Shown: piece by piece, positions 15,097-22,135 of the stretch
Layout: each line of letters opens with the position of its first letter
Position numbering within the stretch: position 1 is the first letter of the stretch
Source: an uncultured Collinsella sp.
GTDB lineage: Bacteria; Actinomycetota; Coriobacteriia; Coriobacteriales; Coriobacteriaceae
NCBI GenBank assembly: GCA_958407555.1
Contig: CATYJC010000015.1
Coordinates: 1 to 23,014, forward strand
DNA: 23,014 nt
Reading direction: 5' to 3'
Program-made: the position numbers and the translations under genes
Notes under the pieces: model-generated
The model's input: only the letters and a program-made list of their open reading frames with translations
Database searches by the model: none
Told to the model about the DNA's origin: nothing

Positions 15097-15906
15097 ATGA
15101 TCGGAACCCGCACCTCATCGTCCTACACTCCGCACGTCGACGTCGATCCCGCTGACCGCCCGCTTATCCTGGTAGCACCACGCTGGGAAGAAGCGAAGCC
15201 CTATTTGAGCGAGACGCTCTCCCCCAACGAGGAGATTGCGAGCGTATTTGTCGACGCCATTCTTGCCGCCGGCGGTCTGCCGCTGCAGATGTCCATTACC
15301 GAAGACGTCGACGTTATCCGTCATTACGTGGAAATCGCTGACGGCATCGCCATTCCCGGCGGCCCGGACGTCAACCCCAAACGCTGGGGCGACGAGCGTC
15401 CTTACGACCCCACGCTGTGCTGCGAGATTCGCGACCGTTTTGAGTTTAAGCTGGTTAACGAGGTACTTCGCGCCAAGAAGCCGCTCTTTACCACCTGCCG
15501 AGGCACGCAGCTGCTCAATGTCGCCACCGGCGGCACCCTGTGCATGGACGTGCCGAGCCTAGGCGCGCGCGAGGGCCGCACGCAGTGGCGCCATGCCCAC
15601 GTGCTCAACGACCCTGTGCATCCTGTCGAGGTCGTGCCGGGCTCGCTGCTGGAGCGCGCGGTTGGCGGGCACAGGCTGATCCAGACCAACTCCGCACATC
15701 ACTGCTGCGTCGATCGTCTGGGTAAGAGCACGCGCTTGGTCGCCAAGGCAACCGACGGCGTTCCCGAGTGCATCGAAGTCGAAGGCCAGCCGTTCTGCCT
15801 GGGCGTGCAATGGCACCCTGAGTATACGTGGAAGACGCTCGAGACCGACTTTAACCTGTGGAAGTCGTTTGTCGAGGCGGCGGCAAAGGTTAAGCAGGCA
15901 CGCTAG
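15097..15906 (+). CDS. Gamma-glutamyl-gamma-aminobutyrate hydrolase family (C26) class I amidotransferase
   Basis: A 269-residue hydrolase of the PuuD/peptidase C26 family, which cleaves gamma-glutamyl bonds such as gamma-glutamyl-GABA. Visible are PGGPDVNP (87-94), the nucleophile elbow TCRGTQLLNV with C134, NSAHHC (198-203), and GVQWHPE with H240 and E242 completing the triad. The N-terminal ~20 residues precede the usual LILVAPRW start. The ribosome site before ATG 15097 is weak, which is consistent with a downstream operon gene. Placed after a glutamate-type importer, it could release glutamate from imported gamma-glutamyl compounds. A GC-rich hairpin follows. Confidence 0.88.
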   Translation: MIGTRTSSSYTPHVDVDPADRPLILVAPRWEEAKPYLSETLSPNEEIASVFVDAILAAGGLPLQMSITEDVDVIRHYVEIADGIAIPGGPDVNPKRWGDERPYDPTLCCEIRDRFEFKLVNEVLRAKKPLFTTCRGTQLLNVATGGTLCMDVPSLGAREGRTQWRHAHVLNDPVHPVEVVPGSLLERAVGGHRLIQTNSAHHCCVDRLGKSTRLVAKATDGVPECIEVEGQPFCLGVQWHPEYTWKTLETDFNLWKSFVEAAAKVKQAR

Positions 15907-15940
15907 CTCGCGAATCACACAGGCTTAAACCTTCCATGCC

Positions 15941-15983
15941 AGGGGGGGCGGACACCAGCAACGGTGCCCGCCCCCCTGTATTT
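15941..15983 (+). terminator. Probable terminator of importer/amidotransferase operon
   Basis: AGGGGGGGCGGACACC (15941-15956) pairs with GGTGCCCGCCCCCCT (15963-15977), with a one-base bulge, around AGCAAC and is followed by GTATTT. The stem is very stable but the T-run is short. It sits between the convergent amidotransferase and exporter operons; no separate hairpin was seen for the latter. Confidence 0.7.
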
Positions 15984-16016
15984 GGTATGCTCGGTATGAT
16001 TATCCCTCACAAGCAA

Positions 16017-16835
16017 TCAAAGAAATCTCGACCGCAATCGGTCGACGGTAAAGCAAATAGCAAAAACACTTGCTACGTTTATGAGGCAGTCAATTAAAAT
16101 CGAAACGCATTGACCATCCCCCAACGGGGTCACGCCGCAAATCCACATGAGCATCGAGGACGGAAGCAGAAGCATGGAATTGGCCCCGAGCTGTATGTAG
16201 ATCGCTACGACGTTGACAAGCAGCAGCATGCCAATCGGACCGAAGCCGGACCCAAAATAGGAAACAACGATTACGCAACAAACCACATATGCAAGGCAGG
16301 CAGCGGCAGCAAGAACAAGTCGATAGCAAAATACATGCAGGTTGAAATACTGCTGGGCATCCAAAACGATTACGCAGTTAAGACAGTACAAAACGACACT
16401 CGACAGGATAAACGCGCCCAAAAGGGCAAAAGAAGACAGCACCACTCGCGCAACGATAGCGCACACACGCTTCCCTCCCCGAGCCTCCGACAACACCCAC
16501 GGTTCCTCAATAAAGCCCGAACTGACAAAGCGCGGCACAATGCAAGCCGCGATGAACGGAAAGAACAATGCATGAGCCAACGGGGCTACGTTGAACAGCA
16601 GACCGCGAAAAACCTCTGCATTACCAAATAGAAGAACATCCTCTGCCGATAGCCGAAGCGTCGGGTCTGGGAAAAAGCCCAAGAAACTGTTCTCACGGAG
16701 GCTACAGAACCACATCGGGAAAGAATTAAGCTGCAATACCACCATGTATGCATAAATTACCAGGATTAAGGCGTACGCCCATTTGCTCACATGCTTCAAT
16801 TCTGACTGGAGAAGTCTTTTAATCTGACGAGCCAT
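16017..16835 (-). CDS. ABC exporter membrane subunit 2 (ABC-2/BcrB-like)
   Basis: A 272-residue membrane protein with about six hydrophobic segments, for example YALILVIYAYMVVLQL, LAHALFFPFIAACIV, VVLSSFALLGAFILSSVVLY and LAYVVCCVIVVSYF, and no enzymatic motif. ATG 16835 is preferred (GGGGGTG upstream); a GTG at 16853 in the same frame lacks a ribosome site. Its start overlaps the end of the preceding permease by 17 bp. Such paired permeases after a BcrA-type ATPase occur in bacitracin and lantibiotic export/immunity systems. By eye the codon use is clearly more AT-rich than that of the importer genes, suggesting acquisition by transfer. Family assignment is from context and topology. Confidence 0.7.
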   Translation of the reverse strand: MARQIKRLLQSELKHVSKWAYALILVIYAYMVVLQLNSFPMWFCSLRENSFLGFFPDPTLRLSAEDVLLFGNAEVFRGLLFNVAPLAHALFFPFIAACIVPRFVSSGFIEEPWVLSEARGGKRVCAIVARVVLSSFALLGAFILSSVVLYCLNCVIVLDAQQYFNLHVFCYRLVLAAAACLAYVVCCVIVVSYFGSGFGPIGMLLLVNVVAIYIQLGANSMLLLPSSMLMWICGVTPLGDGQCVSILIDCLINVASVFAICFTVDRLRSRFL

Positions 16836-17643
16836 TGAGCACACCCCCAGCACGAAAGCTCACGAGAGCGTAAATCAATACCGATAGACAGCTGGCTGCC
16901 ACGCCATATCCCAGAAGCGTCAGCTGCCCCATATCGCTATACCCAAGGGCACATCCAACTCCAAGGTACGGCCCCGGAAGAAAGAAGATCCATCGCAAGG
17001 ACGGTATGGGCGTCTGAAGGTAAGTTCCGTAGAGCGTCAAGCTCATGACAAATCCGATTATTACCACAGCCCCGCTAAATACAGCGCTGCCTGTGATCCG
17101 ATAGATGGTCACCGTCTCCAGCGCAACCGATATCACCAATACGGCGTTGACTATCATTGCGGGCAAAAATGCAGTTAGCATGTCGTGCGAGTAGTTATGC
17201 CCTCCACGTATTATGGCTATTGCAAAAAGAAGAAGGCAAAGCGCACTATATGCTGCGCCGATTATTAAAGCAGACGAAAGTACATGTGCCAGAGCCCCAT
17301 TAAAGCGGGCAAGACCTCTTGCTGAAGAAATTCGGTACCCCTCTTTATAGCCATGCTCCTGTAAAATTGCCAGGCAAACGATGAGCGGAACGAACAGGGA
17401 GGTGCCGGCAAAAGCACTGCGCACAAGGGACTCATCGGGTGCAGAAGGATCGATTACATTCCAGCAGAAACCAATATCCTCCCCAAAAACGCTATTGCCA
17501 AAGGCGAGCAACGTTGTTCCGTTTTTTAGAAAGACACAGAAGAGAAGGCCGAACGCCAGCATAAGCGTAAGACCAAACTTCGCCGGAAACATCCTGTGCA
17601 AACGCATCATGTCCGCCTTTATGGGATGGATCGCCCGCTTCAT
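16819..17643 (-). CDS. ABC exporter membrane subunit 1 (ABC-2/BcrB-like)
   Basis: A 274-residue protein with about six hydrophobic segments: near 24-38, a second after an extracytoplasmic region of about 50 residues (FVPLIVCLAIL), then HVLSSALIIGAAYSALCLLLFAIAII, MIVNAVLVISVALETV, VFSGAVVIIGFVMSL and LGYGVAASCLSVLIYALVSF. Between segments 2 and 3 is QEHGYKEGYRISSARGLARF, like the coupling loop ('E...G..R') of ABC-2 permeases. ATG 17643 overlaps the ATPase stop as ATGA. It probably pairs with the next gene product to form the channel of an exporter. Confidence 0.72.
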   Translation of the reverse strand: MKRAIHPIKADMMRLHRMFPAKFGLTLMLAFGLLFCVFLKNGTTLLAFGNSVFGEDIGFCWNVIDPSAPDESLVRSAFAGTSLFVPLIVCLAILQEHGYKEGYRISSARGLARFNGALAHVLSSALIIGAAYSALCLLLFAIAIIRGGHNYSHDMLTAFLPAMIVNAVLVISVALETVTIYRITGSAVFSGAVVIIGFVMSLTLYGTYLQTPIPSLRWIFFLPGPYLGVGCALGYSDMGQLTLLGYGVAASCLSVLIYALVSFRAGGVLNGSSD

Positions 17644-18401
17644 AGCGAGACCGCCTTCATCAAGCGCCTGTAATACTCTTTTAGGGACGATGCCTCATCC
17701 CTTATGACGTCCATCGGTTCCTTTTTCAGCAGTTCGCCGTCATGGATAAACACGCAACTTGTTGCAACTGATGCCAACTCATCCAAATCATGGCTAGAGA
17801 TGAGCATGGTCTTACCCTGTTCTCGATTCAATCGACCGATAAGGGCCCATATACTCTCGATGCCCAGCGGGTCCAACCCGTTTGCTGGCTCATCAAAAAT
17901 AAGCAGATCAGTGTCACCCAACAAAGCCGTAGCTATATCCAGCCGCCGTTTCATTCCCAGAGAAAAACTGTTCACGCTCTTTTTCTCTTCGACGTCCAGC
18001 CCGACTAGGCTCAAAACGCGAGGAATCTCACGATTCGCATCAAGCCCCCATTCCGCACATCGAATTTGAAGATTCTCAACCGCACTGAGGGATTGGTATG
18101 CTCCGCTGGAATCTGGCACATAGCCGACACGCGTCCGCATCAGGCCAAGCTCTCTTTTTGATTTGCCTCCAAAGAGCTCCACGCTCCCCGACGATGGCTC
18201 GCAGAGGCCCAAGACGATTTTAATAAGCGTGCTTTTGCCCGCACCGTTTGCACCGACAAGGGCACAGAGCTCAGACTGATGCACCTCGAAGGAAACGTCA
18301 TGCAAAACGTGCCGTTTCCCGTAGCGTTTTGAAACTTTTGATAGCTTTATCGCTGATGCGTTCATTGGACCCCCGTTCTGCTTGATAGAAAAATCGCTCA
18401 T
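17640..18401 (-). CDS. ABC exporter ATPase (BcrA/lantibiotic immunity type)
   Basis: A 253-residue ATPase with Walker A GANGAGKST (50-58), signature SFSLGMKRRLDIA (145-157), Walker B LLIFDEP (166-172), NGLDPLGIESI and switch H204 (SSHDLDELA). The SLGMKRR variant of the signature and the DPLGI sequence are typical of the BcrA/NatA-like drug and bacteriocin exporter group, not of importers. ATG 18401 has AAGGA close upstream; ATG 18365, preceded by GGGGGTCC, would remove 12 residues and is also possible. It is the first gene of a three-gene operon with overlapping junctions. A TTGACA-type promoter lies just upstream. Likely role: energising export of a toxic peptide or of a lipid II-linked antibiotic. 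Confidence 0.88.
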   Translation of the reverse strand: MSDFSIKQNGGPMNASAIKLSKVSKRYGKRHVLHDVSFEVHQSELCALVGANGAGKSTLIKIVLGLCEPSSGSVELFGGKSKRELGLMRTRVGYVPDSSGAYQSLSAVENLQIRCAEWGLDANREIPRVLSLVGLDVEEKKSVNSFSLGMKRRLDIATALLGDTDLLIFDEPANGLDPLGIESIWALIGRLNREQGKTMLISSHDLDELASVATSCVFIHDGELLKKEPMDVIRDEASSLKEYYRRLMKAVSL

Positions 18402-18439
18402 ATCGTTCCTTCTTTCCTTTATTGTTTTCCATTGCTGTT

Positions 18440-18468
18440 ATTGTTTTTCGATAACTCATATTTGTCAA
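18440..18468 (-). promoter_or_regulatory. Candidate promoter of ABC exporter operon
   Basis: On the minus strand TTGACA (18468-18463) is a perfect -35 box and AACAAT (18445-18440), 17 bp on, matches the -10 at four of six. The exporter start is 39 nt further. The -35 lies just after the T-run of the upstream terminator, so exporter transcription is insulated from the HTH pair. Confidence 0.55.
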
Positions 18469-18476
18469 GACAATCT

Positions 18477-18511
18477 AAAAGAAGGGACCCGTGTTAGACA
18501 CGGGTCCCTTC
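18477..18511 (-). terminator. Rho-independent terminator of DUF2975/HTH operon
   Basis: GAAGGGACCCGTGT and ACACGGGTCCCTTC (18481-18494 and 18498-18511) are exact complements with a 3-nt loop. On the minus strand the stem is followed by TTTTAGATTG. It lies 35 bp after the HTH stop codon. Confidence 0.9.
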
Positions 18512-18545
18512 ACGCTGATACTTCGTTTTAGTTGTTCGCCTTAAG

Positions 18546-18875
18546 CTACTCGTCACTCAAATCGACAGCAAAGACTGATGTCGGAAGCGACGCCTCATTG
18601 CCTCCGCCGTCCCGCATCTGTCTCACGACATTTTTTGCGCGCTCGACAATAAGCTCCTCAAGCTCTTTCTCGCTCACGCGCTGAATAATATCTCCCGGTT
18701 GACAATCAAGCTCATCACAGATATCGAGAAGCGTCTTTAGGCGAATAGCTTTTATCTTTCCGTTTCTAAGCTTTGAAATATTAGCCGGAGTATGCCCCGT
18801 CGCCCGAATCAAATCAGCGCTGGTCTTTCCGGTCTTAAGCAGCTGCGTCTCAAGCTCGATGATGAGATAGCTCAT
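18546..18875 (-). CDS. Cro/C1-type HTH regulator (YozG-like)
   Basis: A 109-residue DNA-binding protein. The HTH spans about 5-66: LETQLLKTGKTSADLIRATGHTPANISKLRNGKIKAIRLKTLLDICDELDCQPGDII, with the 'NISKLRNGK' recognition helix and the closing 'DICDELDCQPGDI' of this family. The C-terminal ~40 residues are acidic and lack a sensor domain. AGGAGG is close to ATG 18875. It follows the DUF2975 gene by 8 nt, the usual order for this pair in Firmicutes and Actinobacteria, where the membrane protein is thought to control or be controlled by the small regulator. The exporter promoter 80-110 bp downstream is its most likely target, as well as its own. Confidence 0.88.
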   Translation of the reverse strand: MSYLIIELETQLLKTGKTSADLIRATGHTPANISKLRNGKIKAIRLKTLLDICDELDCQPGDIIQRVSEKELEELIVERAKNVVRQMRDGGGNEASLPTSVFAVDLSDE

Positions 18876-18883
18876 GCTTCCTC

Positions 18884-19444
18884 CTACACAAGCTCGTCAG
18901 ACTGCTCTTGGAGCAGCGAGGCATAACTCCAGATCACCGAGATACACAGACAGACAGCCGCGCCGATAAGCGACCCCGCATCAAAGGCAACGCCTTGGCA
19001 AATCTCAATAACGAAGGAATGAGGCACGACGTAAAGCTCCAGCCCACCAATGGTAAGATTGACCGATCCGTAGGCACCAATAAGCGAAACCGCGGCGTTA
19101 ACAGCAAAGGCAAGCGCAAGAACACGGATAAGCCGCACATGCGTCTTGGTAAAGGGCGAGACGCCTCGCGAGATGTTACGGCTGATCCCACACAGAACGA
19201 CAAGCGAAATACCCACGACGAGTGCCAGGCACAGTCCGCTTGGGATAACGATGCACCCGCCATCGAGAAGCGTCACGACGCCGAAAGAATCGACAGAAGC
19301 AACGTTTGCAACCGCATACCAGATCACGTAAACAACCAACGCGGCAAAAGCGACGAGCATCCCTGCAAAAACGGCTGCCATGCAAAAGCCAAGCTTCCTG
19401 ATATTTTCGCCCGCTTTGGCCATACGCTGAACGCTGTTAGACAT
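18884..19444 (-). CDS. DUF2975 membrane protein
   Basis: A 186-residue membrane protein with four hydrophobic segments, beginning MSNSVQRMAKAGENIRKLGF. Segments are near 20-45, 65-90 (LCLALVVGISLVVLCGISRNI), 105-125 (LALAFAVNAAVSLIGAYGSV) and 155-175. SPFTKTHVRLIRVLA between segments 2 and 3 is the DUF2975 hallmark (PF...N/H...LR..G). ATG 19444 has GAGGGTGAG upstream and gives the family's usual length; an upstream in-frame ATG at 19543 would add a Cys-rich segment unlike the family. It is co-transcribed with the HTH gene and probably acts as its membrane partner or anti-regulator. The signal sensed is unknown. Confidence 0.85.
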   Translation of the reverse strand: MSNSVQRMAKAGENIRKLGFCMAAVFAGMLVAFAALVVYVIWYAVANVASVDSFGVVTLLDGGCIVIPSGLCLALVVGISLVVLCGISRNISRGVSPFTKTHVRLIRVLALAFAVNAAVSLIGAYGSVNLTIGGLELYVVPHSFVIEICQGVAFDAGSLIGAAVCLCISVIWSYASLLQEQSDELV

Positions 19445-19557
19445 ACACTCACCCTCATCGACTCTATCGTTATTCGAACAGTTTATCGAACAACGATATT
19501 GATTGCATGCGGAAAGCCCCGCCAGTGCGCATAGCCCATTCACTAATCAGAAGGGGT

Positions 19558-19650
19558 GAGAGTGGATTTTTGGACACGTATCGAACGAGAGTGGATAATC
19601 TCCCACTTCGAGGCCACCACCGGGCCTAAAACGGGAGATTATCCACTCTC
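19558..19650. repeat. Long inverted repeat with nested stem and extra direct copy
   Basis: GAGAGTGGATAATCTCCC (19587-19604) and GGGAGATTATCCACTCTC (19633-19650) are exact 18-bp complements. The 28-nt centre contains a second palindrome, AGGCC-loop-GGCCT. A further direct copy of GAGAGTGGAT begins at 19558, 29 bp upstream. There is no T-run, so a terminator is unlikely. It lies between the HPt gene and the DUF2975 gene in a 230-bp gap. Confidence 0.8.
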
Positions 19651-19674
19651 ATAGTCATCAAGACTCGCAAGCCC

Positions 19675-20031
19675 TTATTCGGCCGCCTCGCGCAGGGCCG
19701 ACATCGTAGCCGCATATTGCTGCTGCAGCGCATGCATCCCCTCGCGAGCGCCGTCAACGGCATCGGCACCACGCAGTGCTTCGGTTACCACGACCGCCGG
19801 CTCATACAGATTATCGAATCCCAGGTTCTGGCTCACGCCCTTGAGCGTGTGCGCTGCCATAAACGCACCTTCGGCGTCTCCCGCCGCCATGGCGGCCTCC
19901 AGCTTGTCCATGCTCTCGTCATCCAAAAACTTGAGGGCAAAGTGGGCGAGCATTTCCTCGCCCATCAGCCGAGCGCACGCGTCATCATAATTGGCGCCGA
20001 TCTTCTCATACGCCTCACGCATGGAAATCAT
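19675..20031 (-). CDS. HPt phosphotransfer protein
   Basis: A 118-residue cytosolic protein consisting of one HPt domain. AAHTLKGVSQNLGF (59-72) carries the phosphorylatable H61 in the canonical AHxLKGxxxxxG motif, and the rest is predicted all-helical. AAAGGAG is 10 nt upstream of ATG 20031. It follows the GGDEF-REC-HD-GYP gene by 24 bp, so the two are co-transcribed, and HPt-His61 is a natural phosphate donor or acceptor for the receiver domain of that protein (D323). No histidine kinase gene is in the window. Confidence 0.9.
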   Translation of the reverse strand: MISMREAYEKIGANYDDACARLMGEEMLAHFALKFLDDESMDKLEAAMAAGDAEGAFMAAHTLKGVSQNLGFDNLYEPAVVVTEALRGADAVDGAREGMHALQQQYAATMSALREAAE

Positions 20032-20055
20032 GGATTAAAAACTCCTTTGGTCAAA

Positions 20056-21936
20056 CTAAATCGTGGGAAACGCGACGACGTCAGCGGGGCGTGCCAACGT
20101 CTCGGCAATTTGGTCTTGCACCTCGAGCAGACAATCGAGCAGCAGCGGGTTAAAGGTGCCGCACTTACCGTCCAGGATCATCTGAATTGCCTCCTTGTGC
20201 GGGATAGCGTCCTTGTACACGCGCACGCTCGTCAGAGCATCGTACACGTCGGCCACCGAAACCACCTGTGCGGCAATGGGAATTTCGTCGCCCTTAAGGC
20301 CATCGGGATAACCCTTGCCGTCCCAGCGCTCGTGATGCCAACGCGCAATCTGGTACGCATATTCCATAAGCGCATTGCCAGCGTGATGGCTACCCAGCTC
20401 AAGCAGCATGTCGGCGCCGATTGTGGTATGCGTCTTCATAATCTCGAACTCCTCGGGCGTAAGGCGCCCGGGTTTGTTGAGAATCGCATCGTCAATCGAC
20501 ATCTTGCCGATATCGTGCAGCGCCGAAGCCAGGGCAATCGTGGAGCGCTCCTCATTGTCAAGGGAAATGGTGTCGCTACGCTGGACCAGACAGCCAAGCA
20601 GCAGCTCGGTCAGCTTTTCGATGTTCGTAACGTGCCTGCCGCTCTCGCCGTTGCGAAGCTCCATGACGCCAGCCATGATGTCGATGAGCATGCGACTGTT
20701 CTTGACACGCTCGTTGTACTGCTGGGACAGCAGGCTCGTCAGGCGGCGCTGTTTGGCGTATAGGCGGATGGTGTTGCTTACACGGCGGCGCACGACACGG
20801 GAGTCAAACGGGCGGTTGATATAGTCCGAGGCGCCTAGCTCGTACGCGCGCAGAACCATATCATCGGAATCTTCGCTCGAAATCATGATGACAGGCAGAT
20901 TGTCACTAACCGATCGGCGCGACAGACCGGCCAGCACCTCAAAGCCGCTTATGCCTGGCATGACAATATCCAGCAGCACGAGCGACAACTCATCACCATA
21001 GCGGTCGACCATGTCGAGCGCCGTACGACCGTTGTCGGCCTCGAGGATGCAATACTCGTCCTTGAGCATCTCGCTGAGAATGACTCGGTTCATCTCGGAG
21101 TCATCGACAATAAGTACCAAAGGCTTTTCGCTTTGGAAGGCCTCGATGGAATCGGCATCGGTCACGACCGTACCGGCTTTTGCCTTAGCGCGGCTCAGTA
21201 ACTGGACAGCGCGGCCAACGCCCTCATCGACCGTCTCGCCATGAATACGAACGCCACCAACACATGCCGTCAAGCTCACGTACTCATGGCCCGGAATAAT
21301 CGTGGAACGAACGGCATCGGACACCTGATGCAGGCGACGGGTGAAGTCATCGGAGGGAATATTGGGCATGACAACCACAAACTTGTCGCAGCCATAGCGC
21401 ACAAGCTCGTCAGTCGAACGGATTCCGCTGCGCATGGCTGTCGCCACGGCACCGAGCGCAAGGTCGCCGGCATGACGGCCACACGTATCGTTGAAGACCC
21501 TAAAATCATCAAGGTCGATCATCGCAACGCCAGCATTCATGCGGGCGCTACGGAGCTTTTCCTCGTAATATCGGCGATTGTGCACGCTCGTCAGCACGTC
21601 GGTGTAGACAAGGTCCTCTTTTGCGGCCTCTTGCCCATCGATCGGACGCACCATCAGCAGGACATGAGGCTCGCCCTCGACCTTCAGAGGGCGCAGGCGA
21701 GCGCGGTACTCAACGCCATCGTTGAGCAGTTGCTCCGACACCTCATCGGAATCTGTCAAGGCCTCAAGACTTGCCTGGCGCAAACAAGGGCAGCGATCGC
21801 CGGCGAGCAGGCAGTTAGGCTCGCTCTTAATCTGATCGGCCGACAGTAAACGTACCACGGGGTAGGTCTTCGCGACACGGGCGACCTCGGCGGCAGCCTC
21901 CTCGTCGGTTAGATTGACCTCGTGATTATTGAGCAT
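20056..21936 (-). CDS. GGDEF (degenerate)-receiver-HD-GYP c-di-GMP signalling protein
   Basis: A 626-residue cytosolic protein with three output/input domains. Residues 1-105 are an unrecognised, perhaps PAS-like N-terminus with Cys at 42, 49 and 51. Residues 110-265 are a GGDEF fold (DVLTSVHNRRYYEEKL, MIDLDDFRVFND) whose active-site motif reads GCDKF (182-186), while the inhibitory-site RxxD (R173-D176) keeps its 5-residue spacing. Residues 272-395 are a receiver: DD278-279, D323 as phosphorylation site (LLDIVMPG) and an NRPFD loop with Arg where Lys is usual. Residues 410-610 are HD-GYP: HDIGK (474-478), H503, HHERWDGKGYPDG (534-546) and D563. The predicted activity is c-di-GMP hydrolysis, gated by phosphorylation and perhaps c-di-GMP binding. 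AAAGGG precedes ATG 21936; HPt follows. Confidence 0.93.
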   Translation of the reverse strand: MLNNHEVNLTDEEAAAEVARVAKTYPVVRLLSADQIKSEPNCLLAGDRCPCLRQASLEALTDSDEVSEQLLNDGVEYRARLRPLKVEGEPHVLLMVRPIDGQEAAKEDLVYTDVLTSVHNRRYYEEKLRSARMNAGVAMIDLDDFRVFNDTCGRHAGDLALGAVATAMRSGIRSTDELVRYGCDKFVVVMPNIPSDDFTRRLHQVSDAVRSTIIPGHEYVSLTACVGGVRIHGETVDEGVGRAVQLLSRAKAKAGTVVTDADSIEAFQSEKPLVLIVDDSEMNRVILSEMLKDEYCILEADNGRTALDMVDRYGDELSLVLLDIVMPGISGFEVLAGLSRRSVSDNLPVIMISSEDSDDMVLRAYELGASDYINRPFDSRVVRRRVSNTIRLYAKQRRLTSLLSQQYNERVKNSRMLIDIMAGVMELRNGESGRHVTNIEKLTELLLGCLVQRSDTISLDNEERSTIALASALHDIGKMSIDDAILNKPGRLTPEEFEIMKTHTTIGADMLLELGSHHAGNALMEYAYQIARWHHERWDGKGYPDGLKGDEIPIAAQVVSVADVYDALTSVRVYKDAIPHKEAIQMILDGKCGTFNPLLLDCLLEVQDQIAETLARPADVVAFPTI

Positions 21937-21981
21937 ATGGGGCCCTTTCGATAGCTTCGCATGGTAGCGGTGGGTTCCAAA

Positions 21982-21997
21982 TGTTACAAGGGTAACA
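21982..21997. promoter_or_regulatory. TGTTAC-AAGG-GTAACA palindrome upstream of c-di-GMP gene
   Basis: A perfect 6+6 bp inverted repeat lies 46 bp upstream of the GGDEF gene start, and a further TGTTACA is at 22028-22034. The same TGTTACA core is in most arms of the array at 10991-11206. It could be an operator in the 199-bp interval after the alpha/beta hydrolase gene. No convincing -35/-10 pair was found there, nor any c-di-GMP riboswitch core. Confidence 0.4.
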
Positions 21998-22135
21998 CCT
22001 TGCCGATGCAGGTAAGCACGTAAATGCTGTTACATTTTTATGAGTTGGCAGACGGCGCGATTGAAGCCGTAGACGTGAGGTTTTGAACACATTTGTTAAC
22101 AATGCCGAAACGTTTGCGGATGAAGCCTGCTTTGG

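Noticed and set aside
19445..19543. N-terminal extension of the DUF2975 protein from ATG 19543
   Set aside because: The extra 33 residues are Cys/Asn-rich and unlike the family; ATG 19444 has a better ribosome site.
21937..22135. c-di-GMP riboswitch upstream of the HD-GYP gene
   Set aside because: The leader on the minus strand lacks the conserved core and tetraloop-receptor sequences of GEMM-type riboswitches; only a short TGTTAC/GTAACA palindrome is present.
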